A stretch of 64,000 nucleotides of DNA from Meiothermus sp. Its GTDB lineage: Bacteria > Deinococcota > Deinococci > Deinococcales > Thermaceae. The notes under the pieces are model-generated. The model was not told the origin of the DNA, searched no databases, and saw only the letters and a program-made list of their open reading frames with translations. The DNA lies in contig NZ_BPIJ01000002.1 of the NCBI RefSeq assembly GCF_026004055.1, positions 807,803-871,802 of the forward strand, written 5' to 3'. The position numbers were made by a program, and so were the translations under genes. Positions 22,706 to 32,211 of the stretch are shown here, in pieces (within the stretch, counting starts at the first letter, position 1; every line of letters starts with the position of its first letter).

Positions 22706-22824
22706 GGCTCGGCCCGGGTCGTGCAATTTGAGGGTCGGTTGGACGGCCAATCTTTGTACACTAAACAACAGATAGCCGACGGATCAGGGTGTGTTTGGGT
22801 GTATTGCGCTGGGAGGAGCCGAAC

Positions 22825-24231
22825 ATGAGGGCAATGAAAGTTACCGTTATCGGGACGGGCTATGTGGGCATTACCACTGGGGTCACACTGGCCTATATCG
22901 GCCACGAGGTGACGTGTGTAGATATAGACCCCCAGAAGCTGGCCCTGCTGCGTTCGGGCAAGGCCCCCATCTACGAGCCGGGCCTCGAGGAGCTCATGCA
23001 CCTGGCCCGCGAACGGCTGAAGTTCACCGACGCCTATGCCGAGGCCGTGCCGAATGCCGAGGTGATCTTCGTGGCGGTGGGCACCCCCTCCGACCCCGAG
23101 GGCAACCCCGACCTGCGCTATGTGCAGGCCGCTGCCGAGGGTATCGGGCAACACCTGAGCCACAATTTCACCGTGATTGTCAACAAGTCCACCGTGCCGA
23201 TAGGCTCGGGCAACTGGGTAGAGTCGCTGGTGCGGGCTGCTTACGAGGCCACACACGGCAAAAAGGCCAGGGGCCACTTCGCGGTGGCCTCCAACCCCGA
23301 GTTTTTGCGCGAGGGCTCGGCCATCTACGACGCGCTCTATCCCGACCGCATTGTGGTAGGCACCGAGCAGCCGGAGGCCCTCGAGGTGCTCTATAACCTC
23401 TACCGCCCCTTACTCGAGCAAAGCTTCGCCGAGCCCGCCTTCCAGCCCCGCCCCGCTACCATGAAGGCCGTGCCGCTGATTACCGCCGACCTGGCCTCGG
23501 CCGAACTCATCAAATACGCAGCCAATGCTTTCTTGTCGGTCAAAATCAGCTTTATCAACGAAATTGCCAATCTGGCCGAGCGGGTCGGGGCCGATATCAC
23601 CCAGATCGCGCGGGGCATCGGGCTGGATAGCCGCATCGGCCCGCGCTTTCTACAGGCCGGTGTGGGCTGGGGCGGGAGCTGCTTTGGCAAAGACACCGCC
23701 GCGCTGGTCTCGACCGCCAGGGAGTATGGTCTCACCATGCCCATTGTGCAGGCCGCCCGCGAGGTCAACTACCGCCAGCGCGAACGCATGGTAGAAAAGC
23801 TCCAGCGGGAGCTGAAAATTCTCAAGGGGCGCACCATTGGGCTGCTGGGCCTGACCTTCAAGCCCAACACCGACGACCTACGCGATTCCCCTGCCCTGGA
23901 CATCGCCCAGCGCCTGATCAAGCATGGGGTGCGGGTGCGGGTTCACGACCCTATTGCCCTGCAACAAGCCCGGCAGCAAAACCCCACCCTGGCGGTGGAA
24001 TACTACGAAAGCGTGATGGAGCTGGCAGAAGACGCCGACGCTTTGGTGCTGGTAACCGACTGGGCCGTCTACCGCGAGCTCGACTGGGAGGGCATAGCCA
24101 AGCTCATGAAGAAGCCTTTGGTGGTAGATGGGCGCAATTTCCTGGACAAAAAGCGCCTGGCCAAGGCCGGCTTCCAGCATGTGGGGGTGGGCATGGGCGC
24201 CAACCCCCAGCTAATTACGGCGGAGGAGTAG
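22825..24231 (+). CDS. UDP-glucose/GDP-mannose-type 6-dehydrogenase
   Basis: A GGGAGGAG upstream supports the ATG at 22825; a second ATG lies three codons later. The 468-residue enzyme oxidises a nucleotide sugar to the uronic acid with two NAD. The N-terminal Rossmann motif is VIGTGYVGITTG, and the catalytic cysteine lies in GWGGSCFGKD. The C-terminal domain shows LLGLTFKPNTDDLRDSPAL. UDP-glucose is the likely substrate because a UXS-like decarboxylase follows, although GDP-mannose is possible given the gene upstream. Confidence 0.88.
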   Translation: MRAMKVTVIGTGYVGITTGVTLAYIGHEVTCVDIDPQKLALLRSGKAPIYEPGLEELMHLARERLKFTDAYAEAVPNAEVIFVAVGTPSDPEGNPDLRYVQAAAEGIGQHLSHNFTVIVNKSTVPIGSGNWVESLVRAAYEATHGKKARGHFAVASNPEFLREGSAIYDALYPDRIVVGTEQPEALEVLYNLYRPLLEQSFAEPAFQPRPATMKAVPLITADLASAELIKYAANAFLSVKISFINEIANLAERVGADITQIARGIGLDSRIGPRFLQAGVGWGGSCFGKDTAALVSTAREYGLTMPIVQAAREVNYRQRERMVEKLQRELKILKGRTIGLLGLTFKPNTDDLRDSPALDIAQRLIKHGVRVRVHDPIALQQARQQNPTLAVEYYESVMELAEDADALVLVTDWAVYRELDWEGIAKLMKKPLVVDGRNFLDKKRLAKAGFQHVGVGMGANPQLITAEE

Positions 24232-24369
24232 GCTAGTTGGTATGGGTTGGCTCGGCTCGAATGACCCCAAGCAACAAGCTCAATACCTACTCGAGACCTG
24301 GGCTGGCGGTGCACGGGGTTGAGCCAAAGCCGAAGAATCGAATTTAGCTTGGCAAGAAGGGGTTACAAG

Positions 24370-25293
24370 ATGCGTATTCTCGTTACCGGCGCGGCAGGCT
24401 TTCTGGGGAGTCATCTGGCGGAACGGCTGCTGCTCGAGGGCCACCGGGTGATCGGAGTCGATAACTTCAGCAGCGGCCAGCCCCGCAACATCGAGCTGCT
24501 CTCTAAGCATGCCGAGTTTCGCTTTGTCGAGGCCGATGCCGCCGAGCCGCTCGCAATTGAGGGCTCCCTCGACTGGGTCATGCACTTTGCCTCGCCTGCC
24601 TCCCCCCCCCGGTATCTCAAGATGCCCCTCCAGACCCTGCGGGTCAACGGCGAGGGCACCCGGCATCTGCTCGAGCTGGCCTTAGCCAAGGGGGCCAAGT
24701 TTTTTTTGGCCTCGACTTCCGAGGTGTACGGCGACCCCTTGGTGCACCCCCAGCCCGAAACCTATTGGGGCAACGTGAACCCCATCGGCCCGCGCGCCAT
24801 TTACGACGAGGCCAAGCGCTACGCCGAGACCCTCACGGTGGCCTACCAGCAAGCCCAGGGGGTTTCCACCCGCATCATCCGCATCTTCAATACCTATGGC
24901 CCCCGCATGGACGCCGAGGATGGGCGGGTGGTCACCAACTTTATCAACCAGGCCCTGCGCGGCCAGCCCCTCACCATCTACGGCGACGGCAGCCAGACCC
25001 GCAGCTTTCAGTATGTAGACGACCTGATCGAGGGCATCCGCCGCCTGATGGAGGTGGAGTATCACCTGCCGGTGAACCTGGGCAACCCAGAAGAATACAC
25101 CATGCTCGAGCTGGCCCAACTGATCCAGGAGCTAGTCGGCTCCAAGCTGCCCCTCGTCTATCAGCCACTCCCCCAGGACGACCCGCGCCAGCGCCGCCCC
25201 GACATCAGCCGTGCCAAAGCGCTGCTGGGCTGGGAGCCCCGGGTACCGGTGCGTGAGGGGCTGGCCCGCACCATCGCTTACTTTAGAGAATAG
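24370..25293 (+). CDS. UDP-glucuronate decarboxylase-like SDR epimerase
   Basis: The ATG at 24370 gives 307 residues of an extended short-chain dehydrogenase. The NAD motif is [12 protein letters not shown], the active site has TSEVYGDP and [11 protein letters not shown] (Tyr and Lys), and [14 protein letters not shown] is the hallmark of UXS decarboxylases that make UDP-xylose from UDP-glucuronate. It follows the UDP-sugar dehydrogenase that would supply UDP-glucuronate. A generic 4-epimerase is the alternative. A palindromic repeat follows about 25 bases after the stop. Confidence 0.82.
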   Translation: MRILVTGAAGFLGSHLAERLLLEGHRVIGVDNFSSGQPRNIELLSKHAEFRFVEADAAEPLAIEGSLDWVMHFASPASPPRYLKMPLQTLRVNGEGTRHLLELALAKGAKFFLASTSEVYGDPLVHPQPETYWGNVNPIGPRAIYDEAKRYAETLTVAYQQAQGVSTRIIRIFNTYGPRMDAEDGRVVTNFINQALRGQPLTIYGDGSQTRSFQYVDDLIEGIRRLMEVEYHLPVNLGNPEEYTMLELAQLIQELVGSKLPLVYQPLPQDDPRQRRPDISRAKALLGWEPRVPVREGLARTIAYFRE

Positions 25294-25316
25294 CTGCAAA
25301 AAGGGCGTTCTAGAGG

Positions 25317-25400
25317 GCTTCCCACGAATAGTCCCGGCAGGGGTTTTTGCTGTAGGGACTCCAATACGAGCCACCGCGTGGGCCCTTTGGTTGGAAACGC
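25317..25400 (+). repeat. Palindromic element, CGGTTCCCAC family (copy B)
   Basis: The segment matches copy A closely (CCCACGAATAGTCCC, then CTCCAATACGAGCC and GCGTGGGCCCTTTGG), but both outer arms and the left arm of the inner hairpin have drifted. It lies between uxs and the convergent oxidoreductase gene. Confidence 0.8.
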
Positions 25401-25452
25401 AATAGAGAGGTCTTTGCTGTAGGTGCCACTTGCAGCGCGCCCTGTACAAGTG

Positions 25453-26421
25453 CTAGGGATACAAGAGTATTTTTCCCACGTTCGATCGGTTTTCCATCAG
25501 AGCGTGGGCCCTTGGCGCCTCTTGTAACTTGAAGCGCGCCCCCACCTCCAAGCGGATTGTACCTGCCTTGAGCAGTTCAAACACCGCTTCCACGCTGGGC
25601 CTGAGCAGCTCGGGTCGGCTGCGCCGGTAGTGGCCGCTGCTGTAGCCGATGACCGCTTTGGTCTGGCGGTGTAGGGGTTTGGTTTCAAAGGTTCCAGCCT
25701 GGCCACTGGCGTGGCCATAGACCACCATCCGACCAAAGGGAGCCAGGCACTGCATCCCCTGCTGGAAGACTTGGCCTGCGACCGAGTCCAGAATCAGGTC
25801 GGCGCCTTTTTGTTGGGTAAGTTCCAGCACCTGCTCGGCAAAGCTCTCGTAGCAGAGCACCTCATCGGCTCCCAGGTTGCGCACAAAAGCAACTTTGGCG
25901 GGGCTACCCACGGTTCCTATAACCCGCTGGGCCCCCAAAGCTTTGGCCATCTGAACTGCCAAGCTGCCCACCCCTCCCGCGGCCGCGTGTACCAGCACGG
26001 TCTCGCCCGGTTGCAGCCGCCCGGCCCAGGTCAGGGTGTTGTAGGCCGTGACCAGCGCCGTGAGCCCCGAAACGGCCTCGTCTGAAAGCTCCGAGGGAAG
26101 CGGATAAACAAGCACCGCTCTGGCCAGCACCTTTTCGGCATACGAACCCCCATCAGCAAAGGCCACCACCCGTTGCCCTACCTGCAAGCCCTCCACCCCC
26201 TCTCCCAAGGCTTCCACAATGCCTACCGCATCGAGTCCGGGGATGAAGGGCGGGGGTGAGCCCGCCTCGTAGCCGCCCCGCCGGGCCTGCACATCGGCGT
26301 AGTTGAGGCTGGTTAGGGTTGTACGGAGCAGTACCTGGCCTGCTTGTGGGGTGGGGTCGGGCACCTCTCGGTACAGGAGGTTCTCGGGCGGGCCATTTTG
26401 TTCAACCACGATAGCTTTCAT
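25453..26421 (-). CDS. NADPH:quinone oxidoreductase-like zinc-independent MDR protein
   Basis: The ATG at 26421 starts the family sequence; frames open further upstream do not resemble it. The 322-residue protein has the GroES-like N-terminal half with LTSLNYADVQARRG and the nucleotide-binding half with HAAAGGVGSLAVQMAKALGA. It lacks the zinc-binding cysteines of alcohol dehydrogenases. It should reduce quinones or enones with NADPH in the cytoplasm. It is divergent from trmH, with 32 bases between the two starts. Confidence 0.87.
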   Translation of the reverse strand: MKAIVVEQNGPPENLLYREVPDPTPQAGQVLLRTTLTSLNYADVQARRGGYEAGSPPPFIPGLDAVGIVEALGEGVEGLQVGQRVVAFADGGSYAEKVLARAVLVYPLPSELSDEAVSGLTALVTAYNTLTWAGRLQPGETVLVHAAAGGVGSLAVQMAKALGAQRVIGTVGSPAKVAFVRNLGADEVLCYESFAEQVLELTQQKGADLILDSVAGQVFQQGMQCLAPFGRMVVYGHASGQAGTFETKPLHRQTKAVIGYSSGHYRRSRPELLRPSVEAVFELLKAGTIRLEVGARFKLQEAPRAHALMENRSNVGKILLYP

Positions 26422-26453
26422 GCCGGTATTTTGACACGGTAGAATAACGCCTT

Positions 26454-27083
26454 GTGACGCCGGAACGCCTCGCCAAGATTCGCGCAGTGCTGGATAAGCG
26501 CCAACCCGACCTGACGGTGCTCTTAGAGCGGGTGCACAAACCCCACAACCTCTCGGCCATCCTGCGCTCCTGTGATGCCGTGGGGGTACTCGAGGCCCAC
26601 GCGGTTCCGGCCAGGCAAGGGCTTCCCGACCTGGAAGAAACAGAGCTAAACTTGAAGGGTAAAGCCTACAACGAGACCTCCGGCTCGGCGGCCAAGTGGG
26701 TGGGGCTACAGCTTCACGACGATACCACTTCGGCCATAGCCCATCTGAAAGCCCAAGGGTTCCAAGTGCTGGCAGCGCATTTTTCCGAGCGGGCGATAGA
26801 CTACCGCGAGGCCGACTATACCCGCCCAACCTGTATCTTGTTGGGCACCGAGAAGTGGGGGGTTTCGCCTGAAGCCGCTACCCTATCGGATGAACACATC
26901 CAGATCCCCATGATGGGCATGGTGCAAAGCCTGAATGTCTCGGTGGCTGCGGCGGTCATCTTGTTTGAGGCCCAGCGCCAACGCATACAGGCAGGTTTTT
27001 ATGAACAGGTACGCCTTTCGCTCGAGCAGTACCAGTCGGTGTTGGCTAGCTGGATAGCCCGGCACGAACGGGGTCAGGGTTGA
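26454..27083 (+). CDS. trmH: tRNA (Gm18) 2'-O-methyltransferase
   Basis: A GTG start gives 209 residues of a SPOUT-class enzyme. It closely follows the Thermus TrmH pattern, with [20 protein letters not shown] near the N-terminus, [15 protein letters not shown], and the knot motifs [12 protein letters not shown] and [20 protein letters not shown]. It methylates the ribose of G18 in the tRNA D-loop, which stabilises tRNA in thermophiles. No ribosome site is obvious, so a short or leaderless transcript is possible. Confidence 0.92.
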   Translation: MTPERLAKIRAVLDKRQPDLTVLLERVHKPHNLSAILRSCDAVGVLEAHAVPARQGLPDLEETELNLKGKAYNETSGSAAKWVGLQLHDDTTSAIAHLKAQGFQVLAAHFSERAIDYREADYTRPTCILLGTEKWGVSPEAATLSDEHIQIPMMGMVQSLNVSVAAAVILFEAQRQRIQAGFYEQVRLSLEQYQSVLASWIARHERGQG

Positions 27084-27116
27084 TACAACACTCCTTCCAC
27101 CCACGGCTAGATTAGT

Positions 27117-27212
27117 GCGCTCTTCACATATTTTGAGCCCTTCGACCCGGAGAAAACATTGTCCTGAACCTGAACAGTGGCCGACTGGAGGGACTACGTC
27201 TGTGAAGAGCGC
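27117..27212 (+). repeat. 96-bp element with GCGCTCTTCACA inverted ends
   Basis: The left arm GCGCTCTTCACA (27117-27128) and right arm TGTGAAGAGCGC (27201-27212) are exact 12-bp inverted repeats. The interior holds CTGAACAGTGGCC. Related copies are at 53013-53106 (reverse orientation) and, expanded, at 11399-12187. It carries no coding frame and lies between trmH and hpf. Confidence 0.8.
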
Positions 27213-27298
27213 GATGGGTGTCTTTTTGTAGGATAAGCGGCGCACTGCCCGGATAAAACCCTATGGCCCCATGTGCCCGGTATAAACCGCAACGTGGC

Positions 27299-27850
27299 CT
27301 AGGCTGTGGGTTCAATCAGGCCGTAGTTGCCATCGCGACGGCGGTAAATCACGTTGATCTGTTCGGTTTCGGCGTTGCGAAACACAAAGAAGTCGTGGCC
27401 CAGGGCCTCCATTTCGAAGGCTGCGTCCTCGGGGGTCATGGGTTTCATGGGGAAGCGCTTGGTGCGGACGATGCGGGGAGCGGCTTCTTCTTCCTCGAGT
27501 TCCGGCTGACCGGCCCCCACCATCACCGGCTCGGACACCATTCGGGCCCGCTGAAAATGGCGTTCTTTATAACGCTTGAGCTGGTACTCGAGGCGGTCAA
27601 TCGCCCGGTCTATGGCCGCATACATGTCGGGGTCGGACTCTTCTACCCGTACGATACCCCCCGGTACATTGACTTGAATCTCGGCCTTGGCCTTGCGCTC
27701 GACCCGCGCACCCTGGGCCATCGAGAGCACCACTCGAGCCTCTGCGTTGTCCTCGAAGTGGCGATCTAGCCGGGCCATCTTCTTGTCCAGGTAGTTCTTG
27801 AGGGCCTCGGTAATCTCGACTTGACGACCTACCAGCTTGTAGACGTTCAT
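27299..27850 (-). CDS. hpf: Long-form ribosome hibernation promoting factor
   Basis: The 183-residue protein has the N-terminal HPF/YfiA domain (about 1-105: LVGRQVEITEALKNYLDKKM, then DPDMYAAIDRAIDRLEYQLK) and a C-terminal dimerisation domain (about 125-180: RTKRFPMKPMTPEDAAFEME and DFFVFRNAETEQINVIYRR). The long form joins two 70S ribosomes into inactive 100S dimers under stress or starvation. It stands alone. The AT-rich GATAATAT near 27990 may be its -10 region. Confidence 0.93.
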   Translation of the reverse strand: MNVYKLVGRQVEITEALKNYLDKKMARLDRHFEDNAEARVVLSMAQGARVERKAKAEIQVNVPGGIVRVEESDPDMYAAIDRAIDRLEYQLKRYKERHFQRARMVSEPVMVGAGQPELEEEEAAPRIVRTKRFPMKPMTPEDAAFEMEALGHDFFVFRNAETEQINVIYRRRDGNYGLIEPTA

Positions 27851-28032
27851 GCTCGCCCTCCAATCACAGCCCGAGTTGGGTTTCCAGGCGGGGCTTCGGG
27901 AGTGGAGGCTACTCGGAAACCTCCACTGGGTTTGGGAGTTCCGAAACCGCGGTCTAGGCTTTCAAAATGCCCTTCCGGCCTGGTGTCCCTATATTATCAC
28001 TTCCCCATGAGGGATATTTGTCCAAGACCCCA

Positions 28033-28725
28033 TCACACCAGGCTGTACTTCCCCTCCCGCTCGTCGCGCACCAACTGCCCGGCCTTGAGCACCACCACCC
28101 GCTGGGGGTAGGCTTCTACCAGGTCGCGGGAGTGGGTGGCCATCAGCACCGTGGCCCCCCGGGCATGCACCGACTTGAAAATTTCCAGCACCGCCAGCGC
28201 ATTGGCCGGGTCGAGGTTGCCGGTCGGTTCGTCGGCCAGCAAAACCTGGGGATCACCCACCAGTGCCCGCGCAATGGCTACCCGCTGGGCCTCGCCCACC
28301 GAGAGTTCCTCGGGGTAGGCCCGCTTCTTGTGGACAAGCCCCACCTGGCGCAGCACGCGGGTGGTGCGGGTATCCCACTCGGTTTTGGGCACCCCCAGCA
28401 CGCGCAGGGTAAAGAGCAGGTTCTCTTCTACCGTCATTTCCTTCAGGAGCCGGTGATCCTGAAACACCACCCCAATCCGGCGACGGTGCAGCGCAATGCG
28501 GTCGCCACGCAGGGCCTTGAGGTTTTCGCCGGCAAAATACACCGCCCCCGAGGTTGGCTCGAGGCGCTTCAAAATGAGATTGAGCAGACTGGACTTACCG
28601 GCGCCCGAGTGCCCTACCAAAAATACAAATTCACCCTTCTTGATTTCCAGGCTTAGATCGAACAAGGCCTTGGTCTGGGTGCGGGGATACTCGAGGGTCA
28701 CCCGATGAAAGTGAATCATCGCCAT
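28033..28725 (-). CDS. ftsE: Cell-division ABC ATPase FtsE
   Basis: The 230-residue ATPase (or 228 from the second Met) has Walker [13 protein letters not shown], signature [15 protein letters not shown], Walker [13 protein letters not shown] and FtsE features such as VVFQDHRLL. FtsE works with the membrane protein FtsX at the division site to control peptidoglycan hydrolases. Normally ftsX follows at once, but here the next gene on this strand is hpf, 182 bases away, and no FtsX frame is present. A LolD-like ATPase is the main alternative. Confidence 0.82.
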   Translation of the reverse strand: MAMIHFHRVTLEYPRTQTKALFDLSLEIKKGEFVFLVGHSGAGKSSLLNLILKRLEPTSGAVYFAGENLKALRGDRIALHRRRIGVVFQDHRLLKEMTVEENLLFTLRVLGVPKTEWDTRTTRVLRQVGLVHKKRAYPEELSVGEAQRVAIARALVGDPQVLLADEPTGNLDPANALAVLEIFKSVHARGATVLMATHSRDLVEAYPQRVVVLKAGQLVRDEREGKYSLV

Positions 28726-28802
28726 TCAGGGTACAACAACGCACCCCCTTCGGTGCTATAACCCAACTTTTCCAACCGCCGAACAAAAGCTATGCTGCTA
28801 TT

Positions 28803-29945
28803 ATGCGACTTCCCATTGGCTTTCGTGCGGGCGCAACCCAGGCCGGAATCAAACCCTCGGGCAAGCCCGATCTGGCTCTATTGGTCTCGGGAACTCCGTG
28901 CAATTGGGCCTTTGTAGGCACCCTGAACAAAGCCGCCGCTCCTTGTGTGCTTCGGGGCCGTGAACTGCTGGCAAGCGGTCAGCCGCTACAGGCCATTGTG
29001 GTCAATGCGGGCAACGCCAACTGCGCTACCGGCGAACAAGGCTTCCGGGCCGACCGGCGAATGGCCGAACTGGCCGCAACCCAACAACACATCGCCCCCG
29101 AGGCCGTCCTAACCGGTTCAACCGGGGTGATTGGGCAGCCCTTGCCGGTGGAGAAAATCGAAGCGGGCCTGCCGAATATTCGCTTGGGCCCGGATATAGA
29201 CCCCTTCATGGAAGCCATCATGACCACCGACCTGGTGCCCAAAATGGCCGAAGCCACCCTCAAAAGCGGGGCTCGAGTGGTAGGCGTATGTAAGGGCAGT
29301 GGCATGATTGCCCCCAACATGGCCACCATGCTGGCCTACATCGTCTCCGATGCCCTGGTTTCCCAAGCAGAGCTGCGCCGGGGCTGGCAGGGGGTGGTGG
29401 ACAGGAGCTTCAATCAGGTTACGGTGGACACCGATACCTCCACCAACGATATGGCCGTGCTGATGACCAACGGCGCAGCGGGGCCCGTTGACCTGGGTGA
29501 GTTCTGGCAGGCGGTAGAACAGGTCGCGGTGGAACTGGCCCGCAAGCTGGCCCGCGACGGCGAGGGGGCCACCAAACTGCTCACGGTGAAAGTAACGGGG
29601 GCTCTAAGCGATGCCGAAGCCCGCAAAGCTGCGCTCTCGGTGGCAGCCAGCCCTCTGTGGAAAAGCGCCGTCTACGGCAACGATCCCAACTGGGGCCGCG
29701 TCATGATGGCGCTGGGGAAAGCGGGGGTGGCGCTCGAGGTAGACCGAGTTCGGATTGCCCTACAAGGCATTCCTCTTTATGCCGGACGGGTGCTGGACTT
29801 CGACCGGGCCCAGGCCAGCCAGGCCATGCAGGCCGAAGAAGTGCTGGTAGAGGCCGACCTGGGGCTGGGCGAGGGGCAAGGAACAGCCTGGGGATGCGAC
29901 CTGACCGAGGGCTATGTGCGAATTAATGCGCTCTATACCACCTAA
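28803..29945 (+). CDS. argJ: Bifunctional ornithine acetyltransferase / N-acetylglutamate synthase
   Basis: This 380-residue precursor cleaves itself before the conserved threonine in [13 protein letters not shown], yielding alpha and beta chains that move the acetyl group from N-acetylornithine to glutamate in the cyclic arginine pathway. Other signatures are [13 protein letters not shown] near residue 65, [10 protein letters not shown], and [15 protein letters not shown]. It is divergent from ftsE, with 77 bases between starts that hold TATGCT-like -10 sequences. Confidence 0.93.
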   Translation: MRLPIGFRAGATQAGIKPSGKPDLALLVSGTPCNWAFVGTLNKAAAPCVLRGRELLASGQPLQAIVVNAGNANCATGEQGFRADRRMAELAATQQHIAPEAVLTGSTGVIGQPLPVEKIEAGLPNIRLGPDIDPFMEAIMTTDLVPKMAEATLKSGARVVGVCKGSGMIAPNMATMLAYIVSDALVSQAELRRGWQGVVDRSFNQVTVDTDTSTNDMAVLMTNGAAGPVDLGEFWQAVEQVAVELARKLARDGEGATKLLTVKVTGALSDAEARKAALSVAASPLWKSAVYGNDPNWGRVMMALGKAGVALEVDRVRIALQGIPLYAGRVLDFDRAQASQAMQAEEVLVEADLGLGEGQGTAWGCDLTEGYVRINALYTT

Positions 29946-29999
29946 AATAACGCAAAAATAACGCAAAGATGCTAGACTACCTTTGGAGGTGAGCAAAAG

Positions 30000-30458
30000 A
30001 TGAAACGTTTGGCGCCCTTGATCGTGTTGTTTGCTTTGATGTTTGGCTCTCTAGGCAAGGCTCAGTCGGATGGCTTTGGCCTCTACTCGGGCTTCCCGAC
30101 CTGGATTGGGGTGCAGTATCAGGTTAGCAATTTCCGTGTAGGTGCGGGCCTTGCGTTTGCTGGGCTGGGCGCCGGAGCCGATTACATCGTTTTGGAGCAA
30201 GCAATCCCTGCTGCCCCGGGCTTCGATCTGAGCTGGTATGCCGGCGCGGGAGCCTCGGTGGGCTTTTGGACCTTCAGCGGGGTGGGTGGCCTCTACATCT
30301 TCCCACACGGCCTGGCTGGGATCGAGTATGCCTTCCCGGGACAACCCTTTAGCGTCTATGGTGAACTCCAGGTTGGCTTTGGTATCTTCACGGGCGGTGT
30401 GTCCGGGGTAGGCGGTCTGGACTTCAACGGACGGGCGGGCCTAATTTTCAGACCCTGA
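30000..30458 (+). CDS. Exported Gly-rich barrel-like protein
   Basis: GGAGGT at about 29985 supports the ATG. The 152-residue protein has a signal peptide that ends near GKAQS. The rest is a series of short aromatic and glycine-rich strands, for example TWIGVQYQVSNFRVGAGLAF and FSVYGELQVGFGIFTGG, and it ends in a phenylalanine-containing LIFRP. This suggests a small outer-membrane barrel. I do not recognise a family. It precedes a lipoprotein gene by 20 bases. Confidence 0.6.
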   Translation: MKRLAPLIVLFALMFGSLGKAQSDGFGLYSGFPTWIGVQYQVSNFRVGAGLAFAGLGAGADYIVLEQAIPAAPGFDLSWYAGAGASVGFWTFSGVGGLYIFPHGLAGIEYAFPGQPFSVYGELQVGFGIFTGGVSGVGGLDFNGRAGLIFRP

Positions 30459-30478
30459 GCTACTGCTAGGATGAAGGG

Positions 30479-31129
30479 GTGCGGTACGCGCCCCTTCTTT
30501 TGTTGTTGCTACTTTCGTCTTGCCAGCGGCCAGGGGATACCCAGCCGCCCCTGATCGGCATCACCCAGCCCAAAAGCGGGGTGCTTTCGCAGCGTTCGTT
30601 GCAGGTGCAGGGCTATGCCCTGGACGACGTGGGGGTGCAAAGTGTAAAGGCCGGCGGAAAGGAGTTGCTGTCGGAGGCCAACCGGGGCCAGAAGCTGGTG
30701 CGCTTTAGCTTCCGGGTGCAAGCGCCGCAGTCGGGGCAGGTGGAAATCCGGGTAGAGGCTACCGACACCAGCGGCCAAACCCGCACCGTTCGCCTGCCGA
30801 TGGTGCTGGATGCGCGCCCCCCGCAGATTGTGATCGAGCGAGCCGAGCGAGTGGTGACGGTGGTGAAACCGGCCAGCAAACGCACCCTGCCCGACGGAAC
30901 CGAGGAGGAGATTCCGGCCCGCACCGAGTCCAGTCTGCAAATTTCGGGGCGCGTGCTAGACGATACCGGGGTGGATCGGGTCACGCTGCAATACAACCGC
31001 ACTTTTAGCCCCCTATCGCTGCCCAAGGGCAGGGAAGTTAACTTTTACGTAGAGCTGCCGGTGCGCCGGGTCACCCTGATTGCCGTAGACGCGGCAGGCA
31101 ACCGCACCAGTGTGGATGTGAGTCGCTGA
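30479..31129 (+). CDS. Lipoprotein with two Ig-like repeats
   Basis: A GTG start with AGGATGAAGG before it gives 216 residues that begin with a short lipoprotein signal (LLLLLSSCQ). Two similar beta-sandwich units follow, marked by LQVQGYALDDVGVQSVKAGG and ISGRVLDDTGVDRVTLQYN, each ending in a phrase like ATDTSGQTRTV or AVDAAGNRTSV. These resemble bacterial Ig-like or cadherin-like modules of surface proteins. Its neighbour upstream is a barrel-like protein, so both may act at the outer envelope. Confidence 0.65.
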   Translation: MRYAPLLLLLLLSSCQRPGDTQPPLIGITQPKSGVLSQRSLQVQGYALDDVGVQSVKAGGKELLSEANRGQKLVRFSFRVQAPQSGQVEIRVEATDTSGQTRTVRLPMVLDARPPQIVIERAERVVTVVKPASKRTLPDGTEEEIPARTESSLQISGRVLDDTGVDRVTLQYNRTFSPLSLPKGREVNFYVELPVRRVTLIAVDAAGNRTSVDVSR

Positions 31130-31148
31130 GCTGCTTGACGGAAAAGGT

Positions 31149-32210
31149 TTATTGAGGGGGGTGGCGAGGGCGTAAGCCGCCCTGAGTCACCTCGAGCCAG
31201 CCCATTTGCAAAGCCTTGTGCCTAACCCGCTTCAAAAATCGGGGGTTCCAAGCAAACTCTTCGATAACCTCCTGCTCGGAAACCGGGCGGTCGTGGTGGG
31301 CCAGGTGGGCGACCAAAAGGCGGGCGGCGACCAAAAGGCGGTCTCTTTCCCGGCGAATCCGGGTAGTCAGCAACCCCTCTAAGGGCGAGAAAAAGAATGC
31401 CAAGGCAAAGCAGATTCCGGCGACCGTAGCCATCATGCCAGCAATCGAAGCATCGAGCCAGATGGCCAGCGCATAACCCGCCAGGCTCGAGACCACACCC
31501 ACCCCCACAGCCAGGCCGATCATGACCGGCAGGCGCTCGGTCAGCAGGTAGGCTGTGGCCGGAGGAATAATCAGAAAAGCCACAATCAAAATGGCGCCCA
31601 CCGACTGAAATGCCCCCACCGCGGTAAAGGAAACCAGGGTCATCAGCGCATAGTGCAGCACACCTGGCGCAAAGCCCAGCGCCGCAGCCAGGCCCGCATC
31701 GAAGGTAGCGAGCTTGAGTTCTTTGTAAAACAAAAGCACAAAGAGCAGGTTGAGCAGGGCCAGCGAGCCCATGATCAGCCAAGACTCGGGTATTTCGCGG
31801 CCCCCCAGGGTTAGGGTATTGAAGGGCGCATAGGCAATTTCGCCGTAGAGTACCGCGTCTAGGTCGAGGTGCACCTGACGGAAATAGAGCGAGACTGCCA
31901 ACACTCCCAGGCTGAACAAAGCAGGGAAGACAATACCGATGGCGGCATCGTTCTTGACTTTGCCGCTGCGGGTGAGCCACTCTACCAGGGTCACGGTGAC
32001 CAGCCCGGCCGCAGCGGCCCCCGCCAAGGCAACGGGGGTAGCCCGTTCGCCGCCGGAAAGCCAGTAGGCCAGCACAATGCCCGGCAGCGCCGCGTGGGAA
32101 ATGGCATCGGACATGAGGGCCATGCGACGCAACACCAGAAAAGTGCCCAACAGGGCCGAGGCCACCGAGACCAGGATGGCCGTAAGGGTGATGACTAGAT
32201 CGGCGTTCAT
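31149..32210 (-). CDS. Metal ABC transporter permease with winged-helix-like tail
   Basis: GAAGGT upstream supports the ATG at 32210; a TTG five codons earlier also exists. The 353-residue protein has about eight transmembrane helices with the ZnuB/MntB/TroC pattern (MALMSDAISHAALPGIVLAY, FDAGLAAALGFAPGVLHY). The last roughly 80 residues are soluble and look like a winged helix: PVSEQEVIEEFAWNPRFLKR, then KALQMGWLEVTQGGL. It is the last gene of the metal operon and pairs with the next permease. Confidence 0.88.
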   Translation of the reverse strand: MNADLVITLTAILVSVASALLGTFLVLRRMALMSDAISHAALPGIVLAYWLSGGERATPVALAGAAAAGLVTVTLVEWLTRSGKVKNDAAIGIVFPALFSLGVLAVSLYFRQVHLDLDAVLYGEIAYAPFNTLTLGGREIPESWLIMGSLALLNLLFVLLFYKELKLATFDAGLAAALGFAPGVLHYALMTLVSFTAVGAFQSVGAILIVAFLIIPPATAYLLTERLPVMIGLAVGVGVVSSLAGYALAIWLDASIAGMMATVAGICFALAFFFSPLEGLLTTRIRRERDRLLVAARLLVAHLAHHDRPVSEQEVIEEFAWNPRFLKRVRHKALQMGWLEVTQGGLRPRHPPQ

Positions 32211-32211
32211 A

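Noticed and set aside
27960-28010. ATATCCCTCATGGGG before hpf as a sixth CstR-type operator
   Set aside because: The left half fits but the right half lacks the TAT flank, and the gene is not linked to sulfur or copper.
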